64,000 bases of DNA from Nodularia sp. LEGE 06071 (GCF_015207755.1 NZ_JADEWH010000016.1:61211-125210); one strand, 5' to 3'. Shown: positions 36,478 to 45,354, counted from the first letter of the stretch. Made by a program: numbers and translations. The notes: generated by a model from the sequence alone, not told the origin.

Positions 36478-36552
36478 TCTGTTTATGTCTTAACCTTCTT
36501 GGCGGTTGCTATAAATATTCTCGTGTTAGGCAATATTAGGTTTATTTTTGTG

Positions 36553-36668
36553 GGTTGGGCTTTTTTACCGCCCATTTATCCCAACAAAGCCTCGCAAATA
36601 TGGGGTTAACCTGTGGGAAGCAAGCTACGTTCCTTGCTCCGCAACGCTGAAGCGAACAACCCAACCTA
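36553..36668. repeat. Dispersed repeat with inverted ends (GGTTGGGC ... CCCAACC)
   Basis: The segment runs from GTGGGTTGGGC to AACAACCCAACCTAG and is related to unit two at 34463-34562 (shared GCTCCGCAACGCT). Non-coding. Confidence 0.5.
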
Positions 36669-36680
36669 GTACGTAGATAT

Positions 36681-36926
36681 TTATCTCTGTTTTTCGGTGC
36701 TAGATGATGATGAAAGTTGAGGATGTCTATAATTTGCATCTACCCAACAACGTGGTAGACCTTCACCAGAGGGGAATATGAGATTTTGCTTTTTATAGGC
36801 ATCCGGTTCTTGTTCTTCTTCACCTAATTGGTCTTGGGCGTGGATAATGTTAGTATTGGGATCGATTAATTCCTGAATATCAAGAACTTTGATGATATCT
36901 TCAGAATCTTTGAGTTGTAAAAACAT
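36681..36926 (-). CDS. Small acidic hypothetical protein
   Basis: An 81-residue product, MFLQLKDSEDIIKVLDIQEL at the start and then an acidic region (GEEEQEPDAYKKQNLIFPSG) and LPRCWVDANYR. The tail is Ser-rich (SSSSSTEKQR). No domain is recognised. It is followed in the genome by two further small minus-strand genes, and codon use looks natural. I think it is real because its core looks like a conserved cyanobacterial small protein, but this is from impression only. Confidence 0.6.
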   Translation of the reverse strand: MFLQLKDSEDIIKVLDIQELIDPNTNIIHAQDQLGEEEQEPDAYKKQNLIFPSGEGLPRCWVDANYRHPQLSSSSSTEKQR

Positions 36927-36987
36927 CTAATTAACCTCACTAAATTTGTAATCACAATTGATGCGAATTTTCCGAAAAATTTCTTAC

Positions 36988-37203
36988 TTAATGAGATTTT
37001 TCCACCAGTTTCTTAAACCGCAGATATGCCTGTTCTGGCGTTAGCGGTTCCGATTCTTCTTCGTTGGGGATGTAGTATTGCCTGCTGTCAGGAAAATGGC
37101 GCACGAGAAAACTGGGTATTAAACCCAAGCTTAAAGCTTTTTTACCAAGTTCTTCTGCTGTTTCGGCTAAACTGTATTCGTCGTGAAACTGATATGTACT
37201 CAT
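36988..37203 (-). CDS. Small hypothetical protein
   Basis: A 71-residue product from ATG 37201-37203, preceded by a strong ribosome-binding site (AGGAGGTGAAGG). It reads MSTYQFHDEYSLAETAEELG and ends in LTPEQAYLRFKKLVEKSH. Mostly helical and charged; no membrane segment or known motif. The same-strand small genes on both sides suggest a short operon. Function unknown. Confidence 0.65.
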   Translation of the reverse strand: MSTYQFHDEYSLAETAEELGKKALSLGLIPSFLVRHFPDSRQYYIPNEEESEPLTPEQAYLRFKKLVEKSH

Positions 37204-37265
37204 ATCCTTCACCTCCTGGTCGAGGTTGCCCAAAAAGCAAATGATTAACGCTCAGAACGCAGAAA

Positions 37266-37574
37266 TTAAATCTGACTTTGATATTTTTCTAAAATATCTA
37301 CTAGGTTTACTTGGCATTGCAGTGGTAGTAGATCATTTAAAGGCAATTCTTTTCTCCCACCACCAATTTTTACGGGGATAGATTCCAATACTGCTATCAC
37401 TCGGTCTTCATCTACAGTTTTAGAACTAATTAAGGGATACATCTGTTCAGCCACGACAGTATGTAGTTTGGCATCAGATAAATAAAGATGCCACTTAGCA
37501 ATGTCTATATAGACGGCTTCGCCAATTTCGGCAGCTAGGGCTTCCAGTAATTCTGTGGTGTGAGTTGTCGCCAT
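37266..37574 (-). CDS. DUF3181 family protein
   Basis: From ATG 37572-37574 the product is 102 residues: MATTHTTELLEALAAEIGEA, WHLYLSDAKLHTVVAEQMYP and the loop VKIGGGRKELPL. This pattern corresponds to DUF3181, a small family of cyanobacteria and plastids. Cytoplasmic and probably alpha/beta. Function unknown. Confidence 0.82.
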   Translation of the reverse strand: MATTHTTELLEALAAEIGEAVYIDIAKWHLYLSDAKLHTVVAEQMYPLISSKTVDEDRVIAVLESIPVKIGGGRKELPLNDLLPLQCQVNLVDILEKYQSQI

Positions 37575-37693
37575 AAAAATCACCTTATATCAACAAAGAG
37601 CGTTAACTATCAGGGTCTTTAATATTATCGCGCAATTATCAAGCTGAATCTACCACCACAGGTTATAACCGCCCTAGCCTCAACAGTCTGTCT

Positions 37694-37951
37694 TCAGGTG
37701 GATTTCGGTGGAGTTTCGGTATAGTTAGCGATCGCACTAATATAAATCAGATGCACCAACAATACTAATATCCAACCTGCTGTTAACCAGGGTAGCCACT
37801 CCCAGGTAGCTGCTTTGAGGTTGTGGATAAACCATAAACTAGAATTAACAGCTGTAGTCAGTGCTACATGAACAGCAAAATTAATCCGGTCATCTAACTT
37901 GCGGAATGCTGGGTCTTTGCGGTCGGGTTTGCGAGGCCAACGAGGAGGCAT
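37694..37951 (-). CDS. 2TM domain-containing protein
   Basis: An 85-residue protein with a basic N-terminus (MPPRWPRKPDRKDPAFRKLD) and two hydrophobic segments, about residues 26-46 and 54-74, in the order of the '2TM domain' family (RINFAVHVALTTAVNSSLWF and WLPWLTAGWILVLLVHLIYI). It should span the inner or thylakoid membrane twice. Role unknown. Confidence 0.82.
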   Translation of the reverse strand: MPPRWPRKPDRKDPAFRKLDDRINFAVHVALTTAVNSSLWFIHNLKAATWEWLPWLTAGWILVLLVHLIYISAIANYTETPPKST

Positions 37952-38272
37952 AAAAATTTATTTATTACAGACTTGAACACAGTAGAAACACAGCTGATTG
38001 CCATGTACTTACTCATTTTAAGGTTTTTAGGGTTCTCTGGCCACAAAACCTCGAAAATCAGATCAGGTACAAATTTATCTGTGTTCATCTGTGATTAGTG
38101 ACATCTGGTGATCAATCTTGATTAATCGCTATGAATATTACCAACTACAGAAGCTATCAAAGACAAATATTTCTACATCAACCAATTGGTTGAGCTTTTA
38201 ATTTATCTTCGTAAAAAATGATTCATCTTTTTGACAGACGGAGTTAATTCCTTAACTTGTCAAGATATTAAT

Positions 38273-38363
38273 AGGACTTACGCATAATCTACGTTTTCTT
38301 GGCGTTCTTGGCGGCTTGGCGGTTCGATAAATCAAGATTTTTGGCAATTGTTGCGTAAGTCCT
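38273..38363. mobile_element. 91-bp MITE-like element, copy 1
   Basis: Perfect 12-bp terminal inverted repeats AGGACTTACGCA (38273-38284) and TGCGTAAGTCCT (38352-38363). The inside holds the TTGGCGTTCTTGGCGGCTTG / GGCGGTTCG type of dispersed repeat. ATTAAT lies on both sides, possibly a target duplication or an extension of the ends. A second element of the same length is at 63618-63708. Confidence 0.7.
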
Positions 38364-38391
38364 GATTAATAAGCATTAGAGGTTGATCAAA

Positions 38392-38589
38392 ATGACGAAA
38401 GCAAATCCCGTTGAAATCCAAAAACATTTGAAAGGTGTTGATTATCCGGCTAGCAAGCAAGAATTAATTCAGCACGCACAAAAACAAGGCGCGGATCAAG
38501 ACTTACTTTCCATATTAGAGCAACTACCAGAAAACCAAGAGTACGAAACTCCAACTGATCTCAATAAAGCCATCGGCAACATTATTTAG
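38392..38589 (+). CDS. DUF2795 family small protein
   Basis: From ATG 38392 the product is 65 residues: [60 protein letters not shown]. This is the DUF2795 pattern (short helical protein with the KGVDYPA motif). Its 3' end overlaps the convergent moaC gene by eight bases. A 91-bp transposon-like element lies about 30 bases upstream and may sit in its promoter. Function unknown. Confidence 0.88.
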   Translation: MTKANPVEIQKHLKGVDYPASKQELIQHAQKQGADQDLLSILEQLPENQEYETPTDLNKAIGNII

Positions 38590-39097
38590 ATGATGCTACT
38601 GGCGAGGAATAGTCGCCTGATTTCCCGCCAGTTTTACTTACTAGTTGAATCGATTCAATTACAATAGACTTTTCTAAAGCTTTGGCCATATCGTATAAAG
38701 TCAAAGCCGCCACAGAAACGGCTGTTAATGCTTCCATTTCTACACCTGTTTCGGCTTTGGTTTTGACTATGGCATGAATTTGATAGCCAGGAAGTTGGGG
38801 GTCGGGTGTGACTTCAACTGTAATTTTTTGTAGTGGCAAAGGATGACACAGGGGAATCAATGTAGCTGTCTGTTTAGCTGCCATAATTCCCGCCAACCTC
38901 GCCGTGGCTAATACATCCCCTTTTGGGGCATTGCCGGCTTGAATTGCAGCGAAGGTTTCTGGCAACATTCGCACCTGAGCCACGGCTACTGCTTCTCTGA
39001 TAGTAGGCACTTTTCCAGACACATCAACCATCTGTGCTTCGCCCTGATTATCAAGATGCGTTAAATCGGCAGAATTAGATAAAAAATGGTCTTGCAT
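38582..39097 (-). CDS. moaC: Cyclic pyranopterin monophosphate synthase MoaC
   Basis: A 171-residue Moa[39 protein letters not shown], the signature [10 protein letters not shown] and the active-site region [20 protein letters not shown] with [10 protein letters not shown]. It makes cyclic pyranopterin monophosphate for molybdenum cofactor, needed by nitrate reductase. Isolated from other moa genes here. Complete and canonical. Confidence 0.96.
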   Translation of the reverse strand: MQDHFLSNSADLTHLDNQGEAQMVDVSGKVPTIREAVAVAQVRMLPETFAAIQAGNAPKGDVLATARLAGIMAAKQTATLIPLCHPLPLQKITVEVTPDPQLPGYQIHAIVKTKAETGVEMEALTAVSVAALTLYDMAKALEKSIVIESIQLVSKTGGKSGDYSSPVASSK

Positions 39098-39133
39098 TAT
39101 TTTGATAGTAGTGTTAATATGAAATTCTTGTGA

Positions 39134-39207
39134 GGGTGTGTAGCTCAGTGGACTAGAGCACGTGGCTACGGACCACGGTGTCGGGGGTTCGAATCCCTCC
39201 TCGCCCG
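39134..39207 (+). tRNA. tRNA-Arg (anticodon ACG)
   Basis: A 74-base cloverleaf: acceptor GGGTGTG with CTCGCCC (one T-T mismatch), D-arm GCTC/GAGC, anticodon stem CGTGG/CCACG with loop CTACGGA giving anticodon ACG, and T-arm GGGGG-TTCGAAT-CCCTC. Discriminator G; CCA is not encoded. A34 would be deaminated to inosine by TadA (gene at 11161-11655). Confidence 0.93.
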
Positions 39208-39219
39208 TTTGAAAAAAGA

Positions 39220-39258
39220 AAAAGGCAAAGTAGAGATAATTCTATTTTGCCTTTTTTT
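39220..39258 (+). terminator. Rho-independent terminator after tRNA-Arg
   Basis: AAAAGGCAAAGTAGA and TCTATTTTGCCTTTT (with small bulges) pair around GATAAT and are followed by a run of T. It lies 12 bases after the tRNA. Being nearly symmetrical, it may also work for transcripts from the other side. Confidence 0.8.
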
Positions 39259-39326
39259 AATTTCTAGTACAGAACGGCTGAAATTTTGACTTTTGACTTT
39301 TGATTTTTGACTTCCGCGCAGCGGTA

Positions 39327-40562
39327 CTAGTTGCCATTATTTAACGCATAAGTATCTTTAGCACGCCCCAAAGCAAAGCGCAGGGAATTGTTGAGGTCAT
39401 GGCTAGACTGGGTGAGAAAGATGATAATCGCTAAAAAAGTTAAACCAGCACCATAACCAAACATATTGCGGTAACCTACTTGTTCGGCGATGGAACCGAG
39501 AACCGGCCCGGCGATCGCAATCCCAATATCCAATCCGATCAAAGATACGCCAAAGATTCGCCCTCGTTCATGAGGTAGGGCGCGGTCTGTCATCATCGCC
39601 GCCATCATGGGGATTGCTGTCCCAGAAGCAGCACCTTCGACAAATGCTGAGAGTAAGAACATCGGGGCGCTGTTGGCTTGCCAAATACCTACCAATGCTA
39701 AGGTGAAGGCAATCAAGCTGAGGGTGATAAATAAACCTCTGCCATATTTATCAGAAGCTCGACCAGTGAACAACCTGACGTTAAAACTGGCGATCGCAGC
39801 TACTGTATAAAACAGTCCTGGATTCAAATCTATATTAGTTGATTTGATAAACAACGGCACAAAGGTATGCAAAGTACCTAAAGCCACACCAATTAACAAC
39901 ATGACAATTGCGGGAATCCGCACACGAGGACTGAATAGAAGTCCCCAAAATTGGTGATCAGCGGGGCTGGTATGGAGGGAATCAGCGATAGGGGGATTGA
40001 TGATAGGTACAATACATAACATTCCTGCCAAACCCAAAGCCGCAGATAAGATAAATAATGGAGTGTAACCAGCTGCGGCTTGTAAATATCCCCCCAAGGC
40101 TGGGCCAATGGCTACACCCATCGGATTGACCAAACTCATGTAGCCAATCACTTCACCACGATTTTTTGCAGGGGCTAAATCTCCTACTAATGCGATATAA
40201 GCAGTCCCAAAAGCGGCAATACTGATGCCGTGAAAGGCTCGTAACACCATTAATGGGATGATTGTCGTGGCGAAGATATAACCTAGAGGTGCGATCGCAG
40301 CTGCTGACATCCCAATTAGCAAAACAATCTTACGACCCCGGCGATCGGCTAAATTGCTACACCAAGGGCGAAATAGCAACATCCCGATAGCAAAACTACC
40401 CATAACAATGCCAATCTGTTGACTGGTTGCGCCGATATCTTCGATATACAGGGGTAGAGTGGGCAGTAATGAAGCAATGCTAGACCAGAATAATAAACCT
40501 GCTGTAAATAACACCAGCAGGTTACGTCGTAGTTTAGCGTCCAATGTATGAAGAACTTTCAA
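39327..40562 (-). CDS. Major facilitator superfamily transporter
   Basis: A 411-residue MFS protein with 12 predicted membrane segments. The loop 2-3 signature is LADRRGRKIVLLIGM and the pseudo-repeat after helix 8 is ASDKYGRGLFIT. It resembles drug:H+ antiporter-type MFS members. The substrate cannot be inferred. It is read after the GT2 gene with a 44-base gap; co-transcription with that gene and the NlpC/P60 gene is possible. Confidence 0.9.
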   Translation of the reverse strand: MKVLHTLDAKLRRNLLVLFTAGLLFWSSIASLLPTLPLYIEDIGATSQQIGIVMGSFAIGMLLFRPWCSNLADRRGRKIVLLIGMSAAAIAPLGYIFATTIIPLMVLRAFHGISIAAFGTAYIALVGDLAPAKNRGEVIGYMSLVNPMGVAIGPALGGYLQAAAGYTPLFILSAALGLAGMLCIVPIINPPIADSLHTSPADHQFWGLLFSPRVRIPAIVMLLIGVALGTLHTFVPLFIKSTNIDLNPGLFYTVAAIASFNVRLFTGRASDKYGRGLFITLSLIAFTLALVGIWQANSAPMFLLSAFVEGAASGTAIPMMAAMMTDRALPHERGRIFGVSLIGLDIGIAIAGPVLGSIAEQVGYRNMFGYGAGLTFLAIIIFLTQSSHDLNNSLRFALGRAKDTYALNNGN

Positions 40563-40606
40563 AATAAATGTAAGTTTATTTCCAGAGTGTTAATCACATT
40601 GTTACG

Positions 40607-41620
40607 TTACTTAACATTTTTCGCTACTACTTCTCGCACCCGATAGATGGGACGACCTTGAGATTCATGGTAAGTCCGCATCAATAATTCAGCTAACAGA
40701 CCAAAGCAAAACAACTGTACCCCAGTGACTAGCAGCAGAACTGCCAAAATCAGCAAAGGGCGATTACCGATAGCTTCACCGAAAGCTAATTTAATAAAAG
40801 TTAAGTAAATCCCAATCAGCGTTCCTGTCACCATCGAACCTAAACCCAATAGCCCAAAAACGTGCATCGGGCGGGTAAGGAACTTCTTCATAAAGTAGAT
40901 AGTTAACAAATCCATCATCACGCGGAACGTCCGCCAAATGCCATACTTACTGCGACCAAAGCGCCGCGCATGGTGACGCACCTGGATTTCGGTGATTCGC
41001 GCCCCTTCAATGTAAGCCAAAGCAGGTAAAAATCGGTGCAGTTCACCGTAGAGATTCATATCTGCCAAAACTTCCGACCGATAAGCTTTGAGAGAACAAC
41101 CGTAATCATGTAACTTAACTTCGGTCACTTTTCCAATTAGCCAATTGGCAATTTTAGAAGGAATTAAGCGGGAAACTACCGCATCTTGGCGTTCATGTCG
41201 CCAACCACTCACCAAATCATAGCCTTCTGCCAATTTAGCTAATAATAAGGGGATATCAGCCGGGTCATTTTGCAAATCAGCATCCAAGGTGACAATCACT
41301 TTGCCGATCGCATACTTAAACCCAGCCGCCATCGCTGCACTTTGTCCATAGTTACGACGCAACAGCACCGCCTTTAAATCAGTCCGGATTTTTGCCTGTT
41401 CCTTGAGAAATTCAGCCGATCCATCTGTAGAACCATCATCTACACAAATGATTTCATAACTAAAATTACTAGAGATGATATTGGAAGCGATCGCCTCTAG
41501 CAAAAGTGGTAAACTTTCCACCTCATCCCGCACCGGCACAACCACGGAAACATCGGGGACAATCACCGAAATCGCCCCAATTTCCCCATTTAACTCCTTG
41601 GAAATTAACCCACCCTTCAT
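40607..41620 (-). CDS. GT2 glycosyltransferase, polyprenyl-phosphate sugar synthase-like (GtrB/DPM1 type)
   Basis: A 337-residue protein. The GT-A domain covers residues about 22-230: SVVVPVRDEVESLPLLLEAI, VDDGSTDGS, DADLQNDPADIP (the DXD) and the acidic VRHHARRFGRSKYG loop. Two C-terminal membrane segments follow (about 265-290 and 295-325). This layout is that of GtrB/ArnC/DPM1-like enzymes that charge a polyprenyl phosphate with a sugar. It starts five bases after the NlpC/P60 stop, so the two are surely co-transcribed and a wall or surface-polymer role is likely. Confidence 0.92.
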   Translation of the reverse strand: MKGGLISKELNGEIGAISVIVPDVSVVVPVRDEVESLPLLLEAIASNIISSNFSYEIICVDDGSTDGSAEFLKEQAKIRTDLKAVLLRRNYGQSAAMAAGFKYAIGKVIVTLDADLQNDPADIPLLLAKLAEGYDLVSGWRHERQDAVVSRLIPSKIANWLIGKVTEVKLHDYGCSLKAYRSEVLADMNLYGELHRFLPALAYIEGARITEIQVRHHARRFGRSKYGIWRTFRVMMDLLTIYFMKKFLTRPMHVFGLLGLGSMVTGTLIGIYLTFIKLAFGEAIGNRPLLILAVLLLVTGVQLFCFGLLAELLMRTYHESQGRPIYRVREVVAKNVK

Positions 41621-41625
41621 ATTTC

Positions 41626-42330
41626 TCAGCGTCTCTGTGGTTTGTAACTCTTCATCACCCTACCAGCACCTCGCAGCTGCTGATAATATGACTGACTTAC
41701 CCTATCGCCCTGTTCCGAGAGAATATCAATTCCAATCCCATTTCGCCCCTGATCTTTTCCCGAACTATGAATGTAATAACCATCACCCAAATACAGCCCC
41801 ACATGAGTAGCCTTTTCGGGAGTGCCAAAAAACACCAAATCCCCAAGCGCTAACTCTGTCAAAGGAATTTTCTCAGTAAAAGCTTCCTGTTGATAAGCAT
41901 CTCTGGGTAACCAAACACCCACCGAAACAAAAGCCGCCTGCATTAACCCCGAACAGTCGTAATTTGGCGCGACTGTACCACCCCACAGATAATAATTTGA
42001 CTGTTGCATCGCTTTTTGGGTAAAAGCAATCACATTTGGTAGTAGTTTCGTAATTTCAGACTCAGAAAATGATTTAGCCTGATAAAGTACAGTAGCAGGT
42101 TGTAATATACCCAAATCGGCAAAAGATACCCACCCTGGATAGTCATCCTCACACAAACACACCTCCACTGCTGACACCTGATGATTTGATCTGATCCGCA
42201 AATGTCGCCCAGCAGCTGCTTGAGTTGTCAGGCGCGTACATTCAGGAGAGTCATATAAATTCAGGTCAGCAATACAGTGGTATTCTGCCGATGTCAAATT
42301 TATGATTTGGGATTCTGGATTAGAGAGCAT
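41626..42330 (-). CDS. NlpC/P60 (C40) cell-wall endopeptidase with SH3 domain
   Basis: From ATG 42328-42330 (MLSNPESQII) the product is 234 residues. The N-terminal 90 residues are SH3b-like; the C40 domain follows with Cys in NYDCSGLMQAAF, His in THVGLYLG and second His in YYIHSSGKDQGR. The order and length correspond to the cyanobacterial gamma-D-glutamyl-L-diamino acid endopeptidases whose structures are known from Anabaena variabilis and N. punctiforme. It likely cleaves peptidoglycan stem peptides in recycling, as no signal peptide is seen. Its start is six bases from the divergent beta-lactamase-like gene. Confidence 0.92.
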   Translation of the reverse strand: MLSNPESQIINLTSAEYHCIADLNLYDSPECTRLTTQAAAGRHLRIRSNHQVSAVEVCLCEDDYPGWVSFADLGILQPATVLYQAKSFSESEITKLLPNVIAFTQKAMQQSNYYLWGGTVAPNYDCSGLMQAAFVSVGVWLPRDAYQQEAFTEKIPLTELALGDLVFFGTPEKATHVGLYLGDGYYIHSSGKDQGRNGIGIDILSEQGDRVSQSYYQQLRGAGRVMKSYKPQRR

Positions 42331-42336
42331 TCTGCA

Positions 42337-43275
42337 ATGATTTTCTTTAGAAAAGACGAACAACTCGAAAATATTGGTAATGGCATTTTAGAGGCAACTT
42401 GGTCAACATTTCCCACTTTAGCCCGTAACCAAGTCGCTTTAACTTGGATTGTTTACGATCCCCCAGTCCCTGTAAATACTGGTGGGGCTTTGACTCCTGA
42501 CGCTTTTTGGAATCATTCAGTCCGTGGTTTTACTTATCGCGGTGTTGAGCGGATTTACCCGGCGAGTGTAGTCAAACTGTTTTATTTGGTAGCTGTGAAC
42601 GAATGGCTGGAAAAAGGCATGACTTCGCCTTCCCAGGAGTTGTCAAGAGCCTTAAAAGATATGATTGTTGATTCTAGCAATGATGCTACCAGCTTAGTTG
42701 TAGATATCCTCAGTGGCACTACTTCCGGCCCAGAGTTACCTGTTGGCCCCTTTGAAACTTGGAAATATCAGCGTCAGATTGTCAACCGCTATTTCCAGTC
42801 TTTGGGCTGGGAGGAAATGGAAACAATTAACGTCTGTCAAAAAACTTGGGGTGATGGCCCCTATGGTAGGGAACGGGCATTTTATGGGGAAATGCTCGAT
42901 AATCGCAATATGGTAACTACCAATGCGATCGCCAAGTTAGTTCATAGTATTGTGGGTGGGGTGGCAGTGTCTAGCGCGCGATCGCAAGCCATGATGAGTT
43001 TGCTCAAACGTAGTCTCAACCCTGATGATTCGCCCACTGACGTTGAAGAAGATCAGGTAACAGGTTTTTTGGGGGGTGGACTTACTCAAGATGCTCAAAT
43101 TTGGTCAAAGGCCGGTTGGACAAGTCAAGTTCGCCATGACGCAGCATATATTGAGTTACCAGAACAGCGTCCTTATATTTTAGTAGTATTTACTGAAGGT
43201 AAAGCCAACGCTAAAAGGCGGGATATTTTACCTTTTGTTTCTCAGCTATTTGCCAAAGAAATTAGTAGTCTATAA
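42337..43275 (+). CDS. Serine hydrolase of the beta-lactamase class A fold
   Basis: From ATG 42337 (MIFFRKDEQLENIGNGI) the product is 312 residues. Penicillin-binding motifs: SxxK in YPASVVKLFY, SxN in MIVDSSNDATS and a KTG-like SKAGW near the C-terminus. The usual Glu166 omega-loop motif is not evident. No signal peptide is seen, unlike secreted beta-lactamases, so it may act on peptidoglycan fragments in the cytoplasm beside the NlpC/P60 enzyme. It could also be a DD-peptidase-like or esterase member of the fold. The stop codon lies in a TAATTCG tandem repeat. Confidence 0.85.
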   Translation: MIFFRKDEQLENIGNGILEATWSTFPTLARNQVALTWIVYDPPVPVNTGGALTPDAFWNHSVRGFTYRGVERIYPASVVKLFYLVAVNEWLEKGMTSPSQELSRALKDMIVDSSNDATSLVVDILSGTTSGPELPVGPFETWKYQRQIVNRYFQSLGWEEMETINVCQKTWGDGPYGRERAFYGEMLDNRNMVTTNAIAKLVHSIVGGVAVSSARSQAMMSLLKRSLNPDDSPTDVEEDQVTGFLGGGLTQDAQIWSKAGWTSQVRHDAAYIELPEQRPYILVVFTEGKANAKRRDILPFVSQLFAKEISSL

Positions 43276-43300
43276 TTCGTAATTCGTAATTCGTAATTCG
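43273..43300. repeat. Heptamer tandem repeat (TAATTCG)4
   Basis: Four exact tandem copies of TAATTCG. The first TAA is the stop codon of the beta-lactamase-like gene. A STRR-type repeat typical of heterocystous cyanobacteria. Confidence 0.9.
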
Positions 43301-43654
43301 TAATTAATCATACATTTCTCTGAATTTATCAATGATGAAAACAGAAATACAAACAATATTTCCACTTATCAAATTTGTTTATGTGTTTTTAACTACAAAT
43401 TACGAATTATTTTTACCAAGCCATGACGGCGCAGGTGTGGGCAGTATGGCAAAGCTCAACCGAATTTTTTCCCATCACCTTTTAAGTTGATTTTATCATG
43501 CACCTTGAGATAGATTTAAGCAGAATTGATTAAACAGTATATTTAGATATGTATTAGATCATATTTCACAAAGTTTCATCCTAAATCAATTATTTTCATG
43601 GCAAAATACCAAATCCTGATTTAGTGTGTTAGTAAATTTGTTTTTAGGTTTTCT
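43301..43654. other. Intergenic region before the HlyD gene
   Basis: AT-rich and without a gene. It contains the fragment CTACAAATTACGAATTA (43393-43409), an inverted echo of the TAATTCG repeat. A promoter for the HlyD gene is expected near its 3' end. Confidence 0.4.
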
Positions 43655-44968
43655 ATGACATCCCCTGATCCGCAAACTGATTTTGCAGACAATCTTTCAC
43701 AAACCTCAGACAAGTCACCCTTAAAACAACGGCGGTGGCTACGATTATTGTTAGCTTTTATACTAATTTTTGGTGGTGGCACGGCTATAGTTTGGCGTGT
43801 TCTAAACCCTCCAAATCAAGCACCAGTTACTAATATTAAAACTCCAGGGGTAAGAGTCAAGGTATCAAGAGTACAAGTTGGTACTGTTGAGGAAAGTTCA
43901 GACTTTGTTGCTAGCTTAGATTCTCAGCGTTCAGTACAAATACCATCAAAAATTCCGGGACAAGTTACCCAAATATTTCTCAAATCCGGAGATCCAGTTG
44001 CAGCCGGAACAGCAATTATCCAAGTAGACTCTAGACAAGCAACAATCGCTGAAACTAATGCTGCGAGACAAGCTGCTGTCGCCCAACTGGAAAATTCCCG
44101 TGCTAAAGTTCAGTCCTTGTCAGCAGCACGCCAATCTCAAATTACTGATTTGCAATTGCAGCAACAGGAATATGATCGGTATGCTGAATTAGCAAATCAA
44201 GGAGCCGTATCTCGACGTTCTAGGGATCAGTATGCCAGCAGACTGGCTACAGCCAAGGCGAATCTTGGTGCAATTAATGCTCAGATTCAAGCAGAGCAAA
44301 TCACCATATCACAGGCTGAAAAAGCCTTGCAACAAACTGAGGCAAATACGAGAAACCAACAAGTCCAGCCTCAAAATTACAAAATCACAGCCCCTTTTAG
44401 CGGCATAGTTGGCAAAATTCCGGTGAAAGTAGGTGATTTAGTCAATACTTCTACGCCACTGGTTACTGTTTCACAGAAACAACCTTTAGAAGTAAATATT
44501 TCTGTTCCACCTGAAGAAACCACCCAATTACGGAAGGGAATGCCTGTAGAAGTTTTGAATCCACAAGGTCAAATTCTGAGTACTAGTAAAATATCTTTAA
44601 TTGCTCCTGATACTAATAATGAGCAGCAATCAATTCTAGTTAAAGCACTTTTTAATAATTCCGAAGGTCAGCTAAAACCCGATCAATTAGTGCGGGCGAG
44701 AGTGATTTTGAATCAGCGTTCTGGGGTATTAGTTCCTACAAAAGCAGTGTCTCGTCTAGGTGGGGAAACTTTTGTCTATGTGATCAAAAGGGAAGAATCG
44801 CCACAAGGGATATCTCAACTCATAGCTCGGCAAAAGCCGGTAAAGTTAGGCAATATTAAAGATGATCATTATCAAGTTTTGGCAGGATTACAGCCAGAAG
44901 ATCAAATTGTGACTTCAGGACTGTTAAATCTCAAAGATGGTGTGCCGATAGTACCTGAAACTTTGTGA
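43655..44968 (+). CDS. HlyD/RND-type periplasmic adaptor protein
   Basis: A 437-residue membrane-fusion protein. It has an N-terminal anchor (LLLAFILIFGGGTAIVW, about residues 28-47), a barrel-lipoyl stretch (VQIPSKIPGQVTQIFLKSGD), a long coiled coil (AETNAARQAAVAQLENSRAK onward), the second lipoyl half (YKITAPFSGIVGKIPVKVGD) and beta-barrel VPTKAVSRLGGETFVYV. Such adaptors join an inner-membrane RND or ABC pump to an outer-membrane channel. No pump gene follows; the next genes are a convergent toxin-antitoxin pair, so it is an orphan here. Confidence 0.9.
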   Translation: MTSPDPQTDFADNLSQTSDKSPLKQRRWLRLLLAFILIFGGGTAIVWRVLNPPNQAPVTNIKTPGVRVKVSRVQVGTVEESSDFVASLDSQRSVQIPSKIPGQVTQIFLKSGDPVAAGTAIIQVDSRQATIAETNAARQAAVAQLENSRAKVQSLSAARQSQITDLQLQQQEYDRYAELANQGAVSRRSRDQYASRLATAKANLGAINAQIQAEQITISQAEKALQQTEANTRNQQVQPQNYKITAPFSGIVGKIPVKVGDLVNTSTPLVTVSQKQPLEVNISVPPEETTQLRKGMPVEVLNPQGQILSTSKISLIAPDTNNEQQSILVKALFNNSEGQLKPDQLVRARVILNQRSGVLVPTKAVSRLGGETFVYVIKREESPQGISQLIARQKPVKLGNIKDDHYQVLAGLQPEDQIVTSGLLNLKDGVPIVPETL

Positions 44969-45016
44969 TCAGTAACTGGTAATTAGTAATTAATCAAGTT
45001 TTTTACTAATTATTAG

Positions 45017-45340
45017 TTAGATTGCAATTTTTTGGTCTTGGTTTTCACTGAAGCTTAATATAGTATTGAGGTCATCTTCTTCCTCCTTGAGTACATGGTA
45101 CAGTTCCCAATTTTGTTGAAGATTGAGCCAAAACTCAGAACTATTTCCCAAGAACTTAGACAGACGTAATGCAGTGCTTGGGGTTACACCACGCTTCCCA
45201 TTCACTAGTTCATTAATTCGCTGGTAGGGGACATGAATTGATTGTGCAAGTTGAGTTTGCGATATTTTCATTGGTTCTAAAAAATCTTTAAGCAGAATTT
45301 CTCCCGGATGTGTCGGAGGTCTATTTTTTGGGGTTCTCAT
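45017..45340 (-). CDS. higA: HigA-type antitoxin (XRE family)
   Basis: The 107-residue product starts MRTPKNRPPTHPGEILLKDF, the HigA hallmark, followed by a helix-turn-helix (ISQTQLAQSIHVPYQRINEL and VNGKRGVTPSTALRLSKFL). It should neutralise HigB and repress the operon. It follows the toxin gene by 14 bases, the inverted (toxin first) order usual for higBA. It converges with the HlyD adaptor gene. Confidence 0.95.
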   Translation of the reverse strand: MRTPKNRPPTHPGEILLKDFLEPMKISQTQLAQSIHVPYQRINELVNGKRGVTPSTALRLSKFLGNSSEFWLNLQQNWELYHVLKEEEDDLNTILSFSENQDQKIAI

Positions 45341-45354
45341 ATGCGTATTACTTC

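Noticed and set aside
37026..37244. Plus-strand frame MPVLALAVPILLRWGC
   Set aside because: Shadow of the minus-strand small gene, which has a strong ribosome-binding site.
37894..38088. 64-codon minus-strand frame upstream of the 2TM gene
   Set aside because: Overlaps the real 2TM-protein gene in another frame and has no recognisable features.
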